DNA from: Owenia fusiformis | Taxonomy: Eukaryota > Annelida > Polychaeta > Sabellida > Oweniidae | Direction of reading: 5' to 3' | Length of the DNA stretch: 64,000 nt | Assembly (NCBI GenBank): GCA_903813345.2 | Contig: CAIIXF020000001.1 | Location: 30,991,915-31,055,914, forward strand | Shown: positions 39,101 through 52,300 of the stretch, piece by piece | Layout of the letters: each line of letters starts with the position of its first letter | How positions within the stretch are numbered: the stretch's first letter is position 1 | Made by a program: the position numbers and the translations under genes | Notes under the pieces: generated by a model | What the model was told of the DNA's origin: nothing | What the model saw: only the letters and a program-made list of their open reading frames with translations | Database searches by the model: none

Positions 39101-40793
39101 TGTCACACTGAATATTTTGTAAAATGTAATACAGTATATGTTTCATAATACTTCCAGGGTGGAATGAATGCTGTATGTGTCACACTGAATCTTCTGTAAA
39201 ATGTAATACAGCTAATGTTTTACAATACTTCCAAGGTGAAAGGAATGCTGTATGTGTCATACTGAATCTTCTGTAAAATGTAATACAGTATATGTTTTAC
39301 AATACTTCCAAGGTGAAAGGAATGCTTTATGTGTCACACTGAATCTTCTGTAAAATGTAATACAGTATATGTTTTACAATATTTCCAGGGTGAAATGAAT
39401 GCTGTATGCGTCACACTGAATCTTTTGTAAAATGTAATACAGTTAATGTTTTACAATACTTCCAAGGTGAAAGGAATGCTGTATGTGTCACACTGAATCT
39501 TCTGTAAAATGTTATACAGTATATGTTTTATAATACTTCCAGGGTGAAATGAATGCTGTACGCGTCACACTGAATCTTTTGTAAAATGTAATACAGTTAA
39601 TGTTTTATAATACTTCCAGGGTGAAAGGAATGCTGTATTTGTCACACTGTATCTTCTGTAAAATGTAATACAGTTAATGTTTTATAATACTTCCAGGGTG
39701 AAATGAATGCTGTACGCGTCACACTGAATCTTCGGTAAAATGTAATACAGTTAATGTTTTATAATACTTCCAGGGTGAAATGAATGCTGTACGCGTCACA
39801 CTGAATCTTTTGTAAAATGTAATACAGTTAATGTTTTATAATACATTCAGGGTGAAAGGAATGCTGTATTTGTCACACCGTATCTTCTGTAAAATGTAAT
39901 ACAGTTAATGTTTTATAATACTTCCAGGGTGAAATGAATGCTGTACGCGTCACACTGAATCTTTTGTAAAATGTAATACAGTTAATGTTTTATAATACTT
40001 CCAGGGTGAAATGAATGCTGTACGCGTCACACTGAATCTTTTGTAAAATGTAATACAGTTAATGTTTTATAATACTTCCAGGGTGAAATGAATGCTGTAC
40101 GCGCCACACTGAATCTTCTGTAAAATGCAATACAGTTAATGTTTTATAATACTTCCAGGGTGAAATGAATGCTGTATGTGTCACACTGAATCTTTTGTAA
40201 AATGTAATACAGTATATATTTTATAATACTTCCAGGGTGAAAGGAATGCTGTACGCGTCACACTGAATCTTCTGTAAAATGCAGGGGCGAATCTGGGAAC
40301 CAACAAGGGGGGGGCCCAAAAATTTGGCCTGAATTTAAAAAATAAGGCCTTAAAAGGCCCAGTAATGACCAAAAAGGCCGACTTTTTGGGGCCTTAAGGC
40401 CTTTTTTGGCCCAAAATTTTTTTTGGGCCCAAATTTTTTTTTCTGGGCCCCCCCCTAATCCGCCAGTGAAATATAATACAGTTAATGTTTTACAATACTT
40501 CCAAGGTGAAAGGAATGCTGTATGCGCCACACTGAATCTTCTGTAAAATGTGAAACAGTTAATGTTTTTGATACTTCCAGGGTGAAAGGAATGCTGTGTG
40601 TGCCACACTGAATCTTCTGTACTGGGATTCTGAGGATGAGACCAGGAAGTTCAAGGGACAGGTTTTTAGAAGAATGAAAAATCTTGGCTGTGATAGATTC
40701 ATTCTGAGGAGATGGACTGAAGCTGTCAAGGAGGCAACAGCTGCTCCTGTTGATGAGTTGCCAATTGATGAGTTGCCATTTATTGAACCATAG
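30136..40793 (+). CDS. Secreted EGF / lustrin-like / von Willebrand D domain protein
   Basis: Exons: 30136-30183, 30396-30435, 30668-30882, 31347-31471, 31752-31870, 32075-32218, 35095-35354, 35597-35755, 36198-36385, 36685-36898, 40581-40793 (TAG). The sum is 1,725 bp, 574 residues, all phases consistent. Residues 1-20 form a signal peptide ending VASA before Cys. An EGF-like module (CLCDENNGLC...CRCSKGFIGARC) covers about 142-176. A cysteine-rich lustrin/WAP-like module with CGGDRYQRCP and YGVCCP follows (183-230). Then comes a von Willebrand D domain (231 to about 430) with THYTTFDGH and CGICGNFDGDSSNDL. A Cys-rich C8-like segment follows a basic KKKKRQ stretch that may be a proprotein cleavage site. 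The C-terminus repeats DELPIDELPF. Such proteins are extracellular or matrix components; I do not recognise a named orthologue. Confidence 0.9.
32278..34770. repeat. Two-monomer minisatellite of about 2.5 kb in a VWD-gene intron
   Basis: About 60 monomers of 39-41 bp. Type A reads GTGTCACAGTTGAACATTC then ATTTATCATATG; type B reads GTTATCATTGAACATTC then ACTGGCACATG; both end in TACATCTAG. The first five monomers are all type A. From about 32485 A and B mostly alternate, giving a dimer of about 80 bp, with local runs and variants such as CATCTAATTG. The array starts about 60 bp after the exon ending at 32218 and contains no exon sequence. Confidence 0.92.
37200..40580 (+). repeat. 77-bp array of the acceptor and start of the last VWD-gene exon
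   Basis: About 42 units of 77 bp lead directly into the functional exon at 40581. Each carries the acceptor (AATACTTCCAG), about 40 nt of exon (GGTGAAAGGAATGCTG through CTTCTGT) and about 26 nt of intron. The unit reads GERNAVCVTLNLL and then TAA, whereas the real exon reads LLYWDSEDE and continues 57 more residues. Main variants are GAAAGG/GAAATG, TGTGTC/CGCGTC and TATATG/TTAATG. A hAT-like insertion lies near the end at 40282-40467. Confidence 0.93.
40282..40467. mobile_element. Short hAT-like element inserted in the 77-bp array
   Basis: The ends are CAGGGGCGAATCTGG and, inverted, CACTGGCGGATTAGG. The interior is GC-rich and repetitive (GGCCTTAAGGCC, TTTGGGCCC). It interrupts one repeat unit; the target duplication is not clean. 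A related fragment is at about 59860-59930 (ending CCGCCACTG). Confidence 0.6.
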
Positions 40794-43353
40794 ACATCCT
40801 TGACAAAGGACATTCAGCACTTTTTATTTTCCAGTATTGAACTTTATTTAAAGGTAAAATCTTCTCTTGCATAAACAGTACATTTTCATGGACACGAAGT
40901 CACCATTTTGCAAAAATAGACTCATTTTCAAAATTATGAATTTGACTTTGGATTTTAATTTTACTGAAGACACAATGTGTGAATTATTATAATTTGCATG
41001 TTTGTATAAAAAAACTAAATTAATTAATTAATTAGCCTATCCCTCGTGATCTTTTTTTGATGGATAGTATCTTTATCAGATTGGTTAATGGCTAATTTCA
41101 TCAATGCTTTTTTACATTTTATTATTTTCCTTTCTAAAATGTTCTTTTAGAAATAGTGCATCAATACTTTTCAACAGCTACATGTACCTGTCTCAATGAT
41201 ATAAAGTATAGACATGGAAAGAGCTAATTTGAGTAGAAAAAAGGATTGTTGAAGTAACTGAAATCACATATCATTCATCATTGTTCAAGTGAATGTCTGA
41301 GAAATCACTCTTAAAAATCGTTTTATAAAGCAGGGGGAGTGAAGGGGAGTGTAAAATTACTCGTTTGATAGTAGGTAGTTACCAGTTTTGCCACCAGGTG
41401 GCTGATTCGGGGGGAAATAACATGGCAGGATATTACAAAATTCCCTTGAACTTGAATATTCATCAATTTTAGTGGCTCACTTTTCATATTACCCTTATGT
41501 ATCTGAAAGTTATACAAATCAAAATATGTGCAGTAACAGAAAATATTATCTGCCCAGCACAAGATATTTCACTTTATTGTGACTTTACGACATGGGGTCT
41601 ATGGGGAATCTCCCCGACCTAGAAAGTCACATTTTCAAAGAAAATTAAATTTTCAAAGTTGATAAACTCTTTTCAAAACCACATTCTAGAACTAATTTAA
41701 CGTGTAGATTCCAAATATGACATCAGTTCGACTGAATTTTGAATTTTTAACGTAAACGTAAATCAAGATTATTCTAGTCGCATCTAGTCTATTGAATCAC
41801 ATTTATCAGCACGTTGTGTCATTTAAAGTCATTTAAAATCTCAACAAGCAATAAACAGCTTTTTCTGCTTACAGCTGCAATTCATAAATGTAGTTAGATG
41901 AATTAACGAGATGAAGAATCTTTTTCGAGCTTTGGGCATTTCATAAAAGAAAGTTGAAGTGCAAACGATCGATTGCGCAAGTTGTATATATTATTATGAG
42001 TCAGCTATGAGCTCTTTAACAATACGTACATTAGGAATAAAGAATCATGTACTAACCGGTACAAATAGTGAGGGCGAAGCCAGAGTCCATTCATCACTGT
42101 GATTTATATCAAGGTATTATACACGAATACTTAAAAATCCAATAAAGAATGACACAAGGTTCTTTATAGTTTATATAAACTATCATTCTTTTACAAAAAA
42201 TGATATTTTTAGTTGTTTATGAAACCACAATTGTAAGTTGTGATGCCGTCACTCTGTTAACTGTCATGGAGTGCTTAGTTCATCATGAAACCAATGCATC
42301 ATGACGACGGCGACACTCTTAACAATCATGGCACTGTTTATGAAACCATGACACAAGTTGTAAAATAAAAGTTCTGCTCAGTTGACCACATAGGTTGTTG
42401 AGGAATGGAAAACTATTTTTCAACGAATTGAGGCGACAATGTTACTCCTCGTTTTACATTAATTAATGCGCTTCTACCATTTTTCAAAACGAAAATCATG
42501 TAATGCCCCATTAAATGTTTCTATTAATAAATAGAGTCGAGATAGTAGAATTGTGATTGTGCATAGGCATAAGAACGTATTTTAACATCCTGGTTTAATA
42601 TTTAGGAAATACAGTATTAGACTCCAGATTGAAAAGCGTACTATTCGCAGCTTTAATGGTTAGTTAAAATGGGTCTGGGAAATAAGGCCAGCTTTTTATT
42701 TAGGTTGAAGGTCAAGAACTAGGTCAAATCTTATATTTTCAACATTCTGTCAATTATCTTTGTCATAAGTTATAACTCCTTGATCTTTTTTCCATCGTAT
42801 AGCTTTGAAACAGCCCTTTCTTAGGTGTGCCATCCGTTTTTATTTGAATATTCTCACCATATATTTCTGCTTGAACAGAGCTTCTTTGTTCTTAGGTTTC
42901 AGCCACGATCCAATGGCTTCGCCAATGCGATCACGTAACTAAAGTGAGGTATTATTTAGTTGATTCTGTCATCTGCTGAACTATTTGTTCGCAAACGTAC
43001 ATAGATTTTCTTAAACAACACCTTTGTAATAAAATTGTCGTAGAGATTCTCCCTACAACCCGCGAAATGAGGGAAAAAATCGTATCTTCGAGGTTCCGAC
43101 ATTTTGTTTCTGAAACGGATTCGTTTGGTCTCTAGTTTGAAGAGTGCAGTACCAGTGAATAAAGGACAATAAACTATGGTTTTAAAGGATTCTTTATAGA
43201 ACAGAACCAATGAGATCGTAGATAAAACAAAGAAATCATCTGATTGGTGCAATGTTATATCCTGTGCGCCAATCAGACGATTTTTGTTTTTCGAATAGAA
43301 TAAAGGTTCACTGATACCAGTGTGATTGAGAATCATACTGGTAAGCGAGTGTG
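40794..43353. other. Intergenic region between the VWD gene and the bark-like gene
   Basis: Contains the second ATGCGAGTAG MITE (41370-41783) and, at about 42935-43125, a single-arm relative of the foldback at 49140-49602. The bark-like promoter should lie just left of 43354, but no specific motif stands out. No other gene was seen. Confidence 0.5.
41370..41783. mobile_element. MITE with ATGCGAGTAG ends, copy 2
   Basis: Reverse-orientation relative of 15574-15985, about 410 bp, with a degraded left end (GTAGGTAGTTACC) and TCTAGTCGCAT at the right. Noncoding. Confidence 0.6.
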
Positions 43354-46300
43354 ATGAATACAAGACCTAAAAATATGGCATCGTCGTTTCGTATGACTTT
43401 GCTATTCGCTATTCTATTTGGAAATGTGAAATATGAAGCGGCGCTGGAGACCATTGATATCGACACCAGCCTGACGTTGGACAACAGTCCTTACACGTTT
43501 TCGACCAACGTAAGTTCATTGTTTATGTTTAAAGTTATGCCTAGCTCACATGAGCTCCTATTCATCGCACGGGCACCGGCCGATTAGTATTTTTCAACAT
43601 CGTACGGGCGCCTGCCGATCACCGGCAACAATTGCCGATGACATCATATAGGCGCCGGGAGAATTTTATCTCGGACAGAAAAGTCTCGCCGATTTTTTCC
43701 TCAATCAAACTCATTGTAGGCTACCTTGCCGGCGCCCGTACGGTATTTAGGTCGAAAATTGATGATAAATTTGATGAATTTTTGAAAAAACGTCATTCCC
43801 ATGTAAACCAATCTGTTGATGTAAAATGGCCCGAGGCCTCATTATCAGTTGGTCGCAACGCAGAATCGCATGCGTTGCACTACGCAACGCAACGCATCGC
43901 ATCGCATACATTTCATAAAAAACATAATTACCACTTTGACGCAACGCAGTTCTGACGCAAGATTATAAATTTTCTGAACGCAAATGAACTCATATTTGCG
44001 ATTCTTTTTACCCTGCCGCAAATCAAAACGCAAATGTAGTGCATCTTTAAACTCTATTTCTTATATGTTAACGGTTTTTTCCGTTTTTTTGTGAATCATC
44101 TCATTACCTATTAAGTTAACAATAGCTTTATCGAAGGAATGATTCAATCATATCTATATTATATCATTGAAACATACATTTTGTCAAGCTTGTAAATCCT
44201 TCAAGAATATCATGTTTGTTTCCAAACAATGCGAACGCATCGCATATATCGTCTGCAAATAGCACTCCGGAAGCTGCGGGAATAAATATGTTCCACTTCT
44301 TTTTGAATGTTCCACTTCTTTTTGAATCGACACCACAATCGCATAGGACTGAGAATATTTCGAGATAGAATCAATCCAATTGATACACTAGATTATTCTG
44401 AGATGTTGCAAAGGTATAGAATGCCGAGAGCATTGGTGATGGAGTTGATAAACTTGTTTGAACCAGAATACAATGCCTTCAATACAAACTTGTTTTAAAC
44501 GTTACACCAAATAACCAATTTTTAACTCGAAAGAAAATAAAAAATTCAAATTTATGCGACTTTTGTAAAAACGATAAAATAGATGATACGATACACTTCT
44601 TCATAGAGTGCCCAAACTCTTCCAAGATTTGGGATGACTTTAAAAAAATGTTCAATATTGATCTTACAATTAAAGACATAATTGTCGGGAAATTAGATCA
44701 AGAACGCGACCACACTTCAAAAGCAATTAATTTTTGCATATTGTATATAAAAAGCTTAATACATAAATCAAGACTCGTTAATACTAAAATAACATTTATG
44801 CAAATAAAAGAAATCATAAAATACAAAATCAATGACGAACGAAATATTGCAAACTTAAATGGCACACTGGAAAGTTTCGGCGAGACTTGGAGATGGGTTA
44901 TAGATAGATTAAACCAACAGCATTGAATTTTTTGTTTTACTTTATACCCTTTTATATTAAAATATTGTCAGCACAATACGATTGAAAGATAATCGTATTG
45001 CATGTATTGTATTTTCAAATGGTACCCTTTTAAATTAAGTTAAATTAAATACTCTGAATGGAGATGGTCTGAAAAGCTTAAAAACATATAACTGTTAAAT
45101 ATAAATATGTAATAATATTATTGAATATTCAATGTATATGGATTTGATCTGTATGTATATTATGTATAATGTTTTGTGTAAGAAAGATGCAATAAAAAAA
45201 AAAAAAAAAGGTTATTGATGATCGTGATGATATAAGAATTTTTTTCGAGAAAATACGATATTGGCCTCGGAAAATATCATATTGCTGTTGACACATTAAC
45301 AGAACTACCTAGCGGAGACATAAGGGTTATGTACTGGGAGGTTTTGGATACAGGTTTTATCCCAAGGGAAATATGTGTATATCCCGAGGGACCGCAGGGA
45401 CCGAGGGATATACACATATTTCCCGAGGGATAAACCCTGTATCCAAAACCGACCGTACATAACAGATGTATTTCATACCTACTGATGTTCTAGGTACGTC
45501 ATATACCTTATAAAGTTCCAAAATTCAAAAATATACTTAAAATACGCATTTTCTTTGATTGATTTGATTGAAAAAATATTTGGAAAAAAATTTGGAAAAA
45601 ATGTGAAAACATGTGAAAACATTTTTTTGAAAAAGAATGTGAAAAAATCTTTTGGAAGAAATGGGAAATTTTTTTTTGAAAAATAATCTGAAAAAAATTC
45701 AAAAAAAGAATTTGAAAAAAATGTTGAAAAAAATTATGAAAAAAAATTTCAGGAGCGGGACCGGGATGGATACAGCGTGTATCCATCCCGCCCTGGGCCT
45801 TGGCTAGATACAGTATATATTCCCGCTCGTTATGTACCTAGAACCTCAGTCGGTATGAAATACAATAAAATATGTGCCTCTTTTTCAATGAGACATATTA
45901 ATAACTCTTGCTCTTGGAATGACAAATTTCTTGCTCAAGACATCGTTCTACTCTTATTCTTTGTGTGCACTGTGCAATGAGTGAGCGTTCAATATTGGTT
46001 TACATTTTGCATTTTTCGCGCATTTTTCTGGTATAAATAGCAACCAATCAAATCACACTTTGTTGAACAATAATTTGATTTCCTCTCAATTTCAATCAAT
46101 CAACGTCAAGAAGTGGCGCGGAGGTCGATTTGTATTTCCCGCCAAATTTCACTTGAGACTTGCGTTCGCTACTTTGCGGCTCTATTGTTTTGCGTTTGCG
46201 ATTGCGCTCAACAACTCAAGCGTTGCGTTCTGCGATCGCTGTCGCAACGCAGACGCAACGCACATAGTTTGCGATCAACTGATAATGAGGCCTCCGGTCT

Positions 46301-49300
46301 CTAATCTCTATCAAATATATTTATTAATTTTTTTTATCAAAGTGCTCTTTATATATATATTGGGGAAATGCTAAGCTAATCTAATTAAAGAATATTGCTA
46401 TCATAGTTGAGAATTTGTGTAAAAATGTGACATAAACTATCATATTTATCCGACAACTCCGGGGTTTGTGGCGATGTCGAATTAAAATGTCAATAAACTC
46501 GGGAATTTAAAAGATATGTACCTGAAATTCACGTCAGTTAATCCTAAATATATGTTTAATTAGTGCACCAAATTTGAAGAAAAATCACGCATGCCTCATG
46601 CCTTCCTCAAAAATGAGTTCTGGGACACCCTCTGTATATCATAAGCATTAGAAACCATTCTCACCAGAATGTTAATTTTAACAGCAGAATGATGATACTC
46701 CCTGGAGTAAGTCATTCAAAATGGTAGACAAAATTCGATATCGAAACCTTCCATTTCAAATAAACTAAACTAAATCTGGATTTGAAATATTTTGTCATGC
46801 AAACTAATAATCTTCTGGTTGTAAAAACGTACAGCATTAAATTGGCGACTCCACGGAGTTGCAAATCCAACGAAATCATGAATCTATACAGTCACAATGT
46901 AGTATTTACCATCTACTCTTCCCTTCAATACATATTTGAGATCATTGTAGTGTCATAGCATGTAACCCCCCCTTTCACACCAAACTAGTTCTTACCCGTT
47001 CTTGCCAGTCCTACAAAAACGTCGTAAAACGGGCCCAATCTGGCTGTGGTCGGGAAATATTTCTAAAATAATCAGCTACTTCATTCATAAACAGTCTTCA
47101 ATACGTCCATCTCATTCGCAGTTCGTTCAGGCCGCTCTAAGTTCTGAACCTACTCGTTCTAGTAGTTTTATGAAGTTTGTAAACAGATCCAAAACGGTTC
47201 TCAATTGGTTCTTAGTACGTTAAATCCGTTCGTGCACAGTTTAAGCCCGTTTTCGAGAACGTAGTGAGAACTAGTTTGGTGTGATAGTAGGGTAACAAAC
47301 CTTGCTTTAAAAATATTTTTAAGTAATGGCGAATTCCTTCTCTAGGCAGGCATTTTGAATTTTCTGAAACACAAATGAAAAAAACAATACCACGAAGTCT
47401 ATAATTGTGATCTACTCTAAAATTCCTTCCTTCAATTTGAGTATGATATCTCTTCGAAGAGATCAGAAAATTATTGCGAAATCCCACATTAGACGGCCAT
47501 TTTGAATTTTACGATGCCCGAATAAAAAACGAGGAATATTTGCAATCTACTCTAAATTGCCTTTCATTTGAATAGATAAAGCTATATTTTAAAAACATCT
47601 CAAAATAATAAGATGTACGTGTACATATGCTTAAACCTTTCCGTTCACGTTTACGTTTTGAAAAACAGTGCAAGCTTGACATATGTAATGAATCATAATT
47701 TTCTATACCGTACCAGGTGTGCCTCTTTTCATACTGCATTTAGCATTCATTTTGGTATTTTTGATAAACCGATCTTTTATTCAGTTGCATATCCAGGCAT
47801 CACTTAACTGATATTCCTTGAAGACCTCGAAGGGGCGTGAAATCAAATTTATGTAATGTCGTTACGAACTCCAGGAATGAATAGAGATATACTTCACGTA
47901 CTGCGAAATTGGTTTGACCTCTAATATCCCAGAACATTTTTCATGTGTTGTCAGTATTTTTCTCATATGCAAAATATTATTTTCCCATTCGTATGTTTGC
48001 AACATTTGACGAAATGAGATTACTGTTTAAGTATAAACTCTACTGAAGTAAACAAAAATGATGGTTCAAAAATCTCCAGTTATATTTTCAGAAATATCTC
48101 AAGAACGTGCGCTTTTTACAATTTTTCTATGACTTTTATACGAATTCTGGAAACGGAGATAAGCGATATCCACTCATGGATAAAAATAGTATTCCTCAAA
48201 ATAGGATGTCCTCTATTTATATATACCAAATTGCCATTAGTAATGTCCTAAATATAAAGATTTAAACGATTTGTTTAATATCTGCCTTTTTCATCTAGCT
48301 GAACATAACTGAGAAAGGAAAGCTGACTGTCCAACCTGGTGTCATAGTGCAGTTTGATCCAGGAGCCTCAGTTCAAGTCCATGGGGTATTACAGGTGGTT
48401 GGACAGCGTGGCCAAGAGATAAATTTATCGTGGTTATCGGGTAAGTTCTTCAATACTTCTTGGTTTTGTTTTTAAAGGCTGTGCCTAGCTCGACATTCCA
48501 GTGCGGGATAAAATATTTTGAGCAAATTTTAGTTATAACATGTACACCCTTTGTTTTAATTGTTTTTAAGGAGATGATTCATGCCGAATACATTTACATC
48601 GAGGGAGCATAATCTCGGCAAACTATGTAAATATACACGGATGTCAACTTAGTATGGATGAATACGCGGCGCCATTAGTTTTACAACACGTGACTGTCAT
48701 GGAATCCCCAGGAAATGGACTACAAATAAAACGAATGAGCAATCCAGTAACAATCTCTGATTCATCATTCACCAACAACACCCTCAGTGGCATTCGAGTG
48801 GAGACTTACGTTGGTCAGGTGAACATAGAGCGCGTCGAGGCATCTGGTAACGGTGAAACGGGCATCACATACATACGATTACTCCCGCCTCCTCCTCTGA
48901 GAAAGACGATGCTTTGTACACCTGGGGTGAAGATGACTCAGTTATCTCCAGGAGAAGCTATCGAAGTGACTGTAGACTCCACACATAAAGACGCGAGAAG
49001 TGGGTGTTCTCAAGTAAGTACCATTTCCCATGATATCGGCATATTTTTAAAAAATATATCAAATCGATTTACAGATCATTGAATATGTAAAATTATTTGT
49101 TTGGAGCATTTTCGTTAGAATAGATGTGCGCTTGAGATGCACTGGTGATCCATTCGATTACGCTGGTACCGTTTCGGTAACAAAATGTCGGGACATCGAA
49201 GGTAGGATTTTTAACACAAACGTGTATCAGTATCATATGTTAAGAAAATGTACATATTTGCGAACAAATAGTTCAGAGACAACAGAATCGTCGATTTAAT

Positions 49301-52300
49301 TCCTCACTTAAGTTACAGAAACGGTATTTTGAAAAACAGTTAAGATCTGCACTTTTAACCCAAACCGTTCTGTAACTTAAGTGAGGAATTAAATCGACGA
49401 TTCTGTTGTCTTCTGAGCTAATTTTTCGCAAACATGTACATTTTCTAAAATATATGATACTGATATACGTTTGTGAGAAAAAACGTCGTGGGGATTCTGG
49501 CTACAACGCGTGAACTAAGGAAAAAAAGAAAAATCGCACCTTCAATGTTCCGACATTTTGTTACCGTTTCGGTAACCAGCGTAATCGAGCGGATCACAAG
49601 TGAGATGTAGAATCAATGGATTTGAACCAATAAAGAATATTTGTACGAGACTAAAAATTGCAAAAGAGCAAATGAGTATAATAGCATTATGTTATTAGAA
49701 AATTGAAGATGCCAAAACAGTAGTTATAATTTAGTTGAAAATCTGAATGATTTTCATGCAAATCTAATAACTTTTTTAGAGTTTCAAAACTGTCGAAGGT
49801 TGGAACGTACTTGCCTCATTCAGAAGCATTGATGCTACAAGGTTTAGTTCTAATACTGGATATAATAGATTAGACATTAGGGATGGGAACGGGACCAGAG
49901 GAAGGCTCATAAGACAAATACACCTGGTAAGAAGTCGAAAAGCGTATACACCTGACATGTCAAGCACTGGTGGAGAATTGTGGTTCCGATTGAATTCACA
50001 GTCTTACTATTATCGAGTCCGAGCAACAATCTTGATTCGATCAATTAGAAGTGGAGGTAATTGATTCACTAATATGTCATCAATTTTGATATCTTGGGGT
50101 CTAGATCTACGTAAGCATTGGTTCAGATACTTCTTTAGAAAATTAAAAATTGACTGTACGGAAATCACAAGAAATGCAATAATTATGGTACAAAATGTAA
50201 AATGATGAACATGTTAAAGACTTGTACGGTATATATGGTTATTGTTGATTTGAAATATCCAAACCCTGAAAGAGCAAAATTGTCACAATGTAATTTACCC
50301 AGCATGCTCAAAACCTAATCTGCCGTTGGCACTACAGTGTATATAAAAAATTAATTTGTGTAGTGGTCAGTATGTGGTCTTGGGTCCTATTACCTCTTAG
50401 TATTGTTTTAACTCTAGAGATAAGTTTGCCTCTGGTATCATCATAGGTATGACGTGCACGGACCTGGGGACAATTCGGGAAATACGGGGTAATCTCAGCT
50501 TTAAGCGTTAATATCTGCCTTATTTAAAAAGCTAACTATGTGCATTATATATCATTTTGAAGTATTTTTTATTCGCATTTCACTGAAATTATTTTTCCAT
50601 GGAAAGTGTGATAGGATCTACCATATTTTTGAAGTTAAATGTACTCCGACATCGTCAAATGCGCTGTAAGGCGGTAACATTTCAAGCTTACACGGTTCGT
50701 TGAAATCGGGATAACTTTTGAAATACTGATCAGAATTTTACTAAAATTTCACATTTTATTCATTGAAACGTGTGATTTTATGACGTCACAATTGCCTAGC
50801 GGCTACAGTTCAAATCGTCTTATATGAACGCTTTTAAGATTTTCAAAATTGTGTAAGGTTTTGAAGGCGAATGAGACTAGCAATAAGTTTACCTTTATTT
50901 AACCTTCTAATTTAGGTCTGATTTCAAAAAAAATTTAACTGCACAATATTGTCATGGCGGAATTTACAAAACAATAACCGATTTCTTTATTTTTCAAATA
51001 ATAAGAGAATAAGAGTTGCTTTTAGAGACTTGAAAAAATGTAACGCATCGATTTTTTACCACAAATCCCATACATATCAATTTTTACTAACGCCCCGACT
51101 TCCTGACCGTTTTTCAAAAATCAAAAACATTTTAGAAATATTGTCCTCGAGATCTTGTTGCTCTGTTAATTTTACCAGGATTTAATAAGAATAAAGCATC
51201 TTATTTTTAGGTTGACTAAACTTGACAAAATGTAACGCTTGTCGTTTTTGACGTTATAATGCTGATTGCGCCCATTGTAAATGTTTTGGTATTTTGACGC
51301 CATAATGTTACTCTAATTGTCCCCAGTTTCGTACGTGTAAGGGTATTTCATAAAAAGGTCAGGGATCTAAAAATAGTCGTATTCACTCACTTGTTCTATT
51401 TTAGTTATTCATTAGAAATTCAGAAGCATGACATAATTCGTTTATACCTTTGACCGAGAATATTTTTGCCATTCTCCTCCATTTTTCGAAATCTGGCACT
51501 CCTGGCTTTAACTCAATTGATTATTCCACTTTTGAGATAACAGTCTCATCTATAAATAGAATAGAAAGTTATCAAAATGACTTCATAATTCAACCTAGCC
51601 ACCATTTTTATTAAAAATCCTATGTTTTTACTCAAGAACAAAATTCCATTGTGGGATCCACAGTCTCTATTATCCCTTAGAATAGCTTGAGATAAAGAGA
51701 ACTGATCAATCAGAATGACAATATTCTAAATTGATGCATTTTTAAGTGGAGATATTTTACGCGATTTTGACGAATCATTTACAAAATGGCACATTCGAAA
51801 TAGTTATTTAGATGGATGTAGCTTTTGCTATAATGGAGAATTGAGATTCTTTCTTCTTCGACGAGAATGTTGAGAAATTAATTAGAGATGATTATCTACC
51901 ATGCCAGACCCAAATAATTAATCCGAACATTTCAATAATGTTTCCTTTGCTAATAGGTGATGGGATGAAAGAAGATATCAAAATAAAGTCATCCAATTTT
52001 ACGAAAAATGGTCATGGTGGATTTTTCATTGTTGAAGCAAGAAAACATATTGCCATTGAGAAAGTGGAACTTTTTGGAAATTGCTACAGACAACATGTAA
52101 ACAGAATTACCCAAAATTGTACGGCTATCATAGGTGGCGCCTCTACCATATCTGTGGTGCAGTCTACCTTTGACAATGACTATTTCAAGATAACTCCAGA
52201 TGGTCGAGATGTAAACATTGAAAATTGTGTTTTTATAAACAATGTGTATGGTTTGTATTTTGGACTTGATGAATCGATCGGAGCATCTTGTATAGCAGGA

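Larger units (their letters stand above)
43835..46303. mobile_element. PIF/Harbinger transposon remnant with nested L1-like insertion
   Basis: Inverted ends share GAGGCCTCATTATCAGTTG followed by TCGCAA (about 43842 and, inverted, about 46296), with GCGTTGCG/CGCAACGC motifs repeated inside both. A transposase N-terminal fragment lies at 44307-44492. It is broken by an L1-like 3' fragment (44493-45209), then by a composite hairpin element (45326-45863). The whole stack lies in the first intron of the bark-like gene. Confidence 0.7.

Noticed and set aside
38294-40820. Minus-strand repeated open frames (FTLEVL, HTAFLSPWK peptides)
   Set aside because: They are translations of the 77-bp minisatellite on the wrong strand.
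42956-43363. 135-codon minus-strand open frame upstream of the bark-like start
   Set aside because: Overlaps a foldback-family fragment and the divergent upstream region; no signal peptide, domain or splice context.
45508-45786. Phe-rich 92-codon minus-strand frame
   Set aside because: Low-complexity A-rich sequence inside the composite element.
49075-49201. Extra coding exon between 49013 and 49780 in the bark-like gene
   Set aside because: With its obvious donor it breaks phase (ends phase 1 while the next exon starts phase 0); its second half is a foldback element; skipping it restores a continuous CUB-like sequence.
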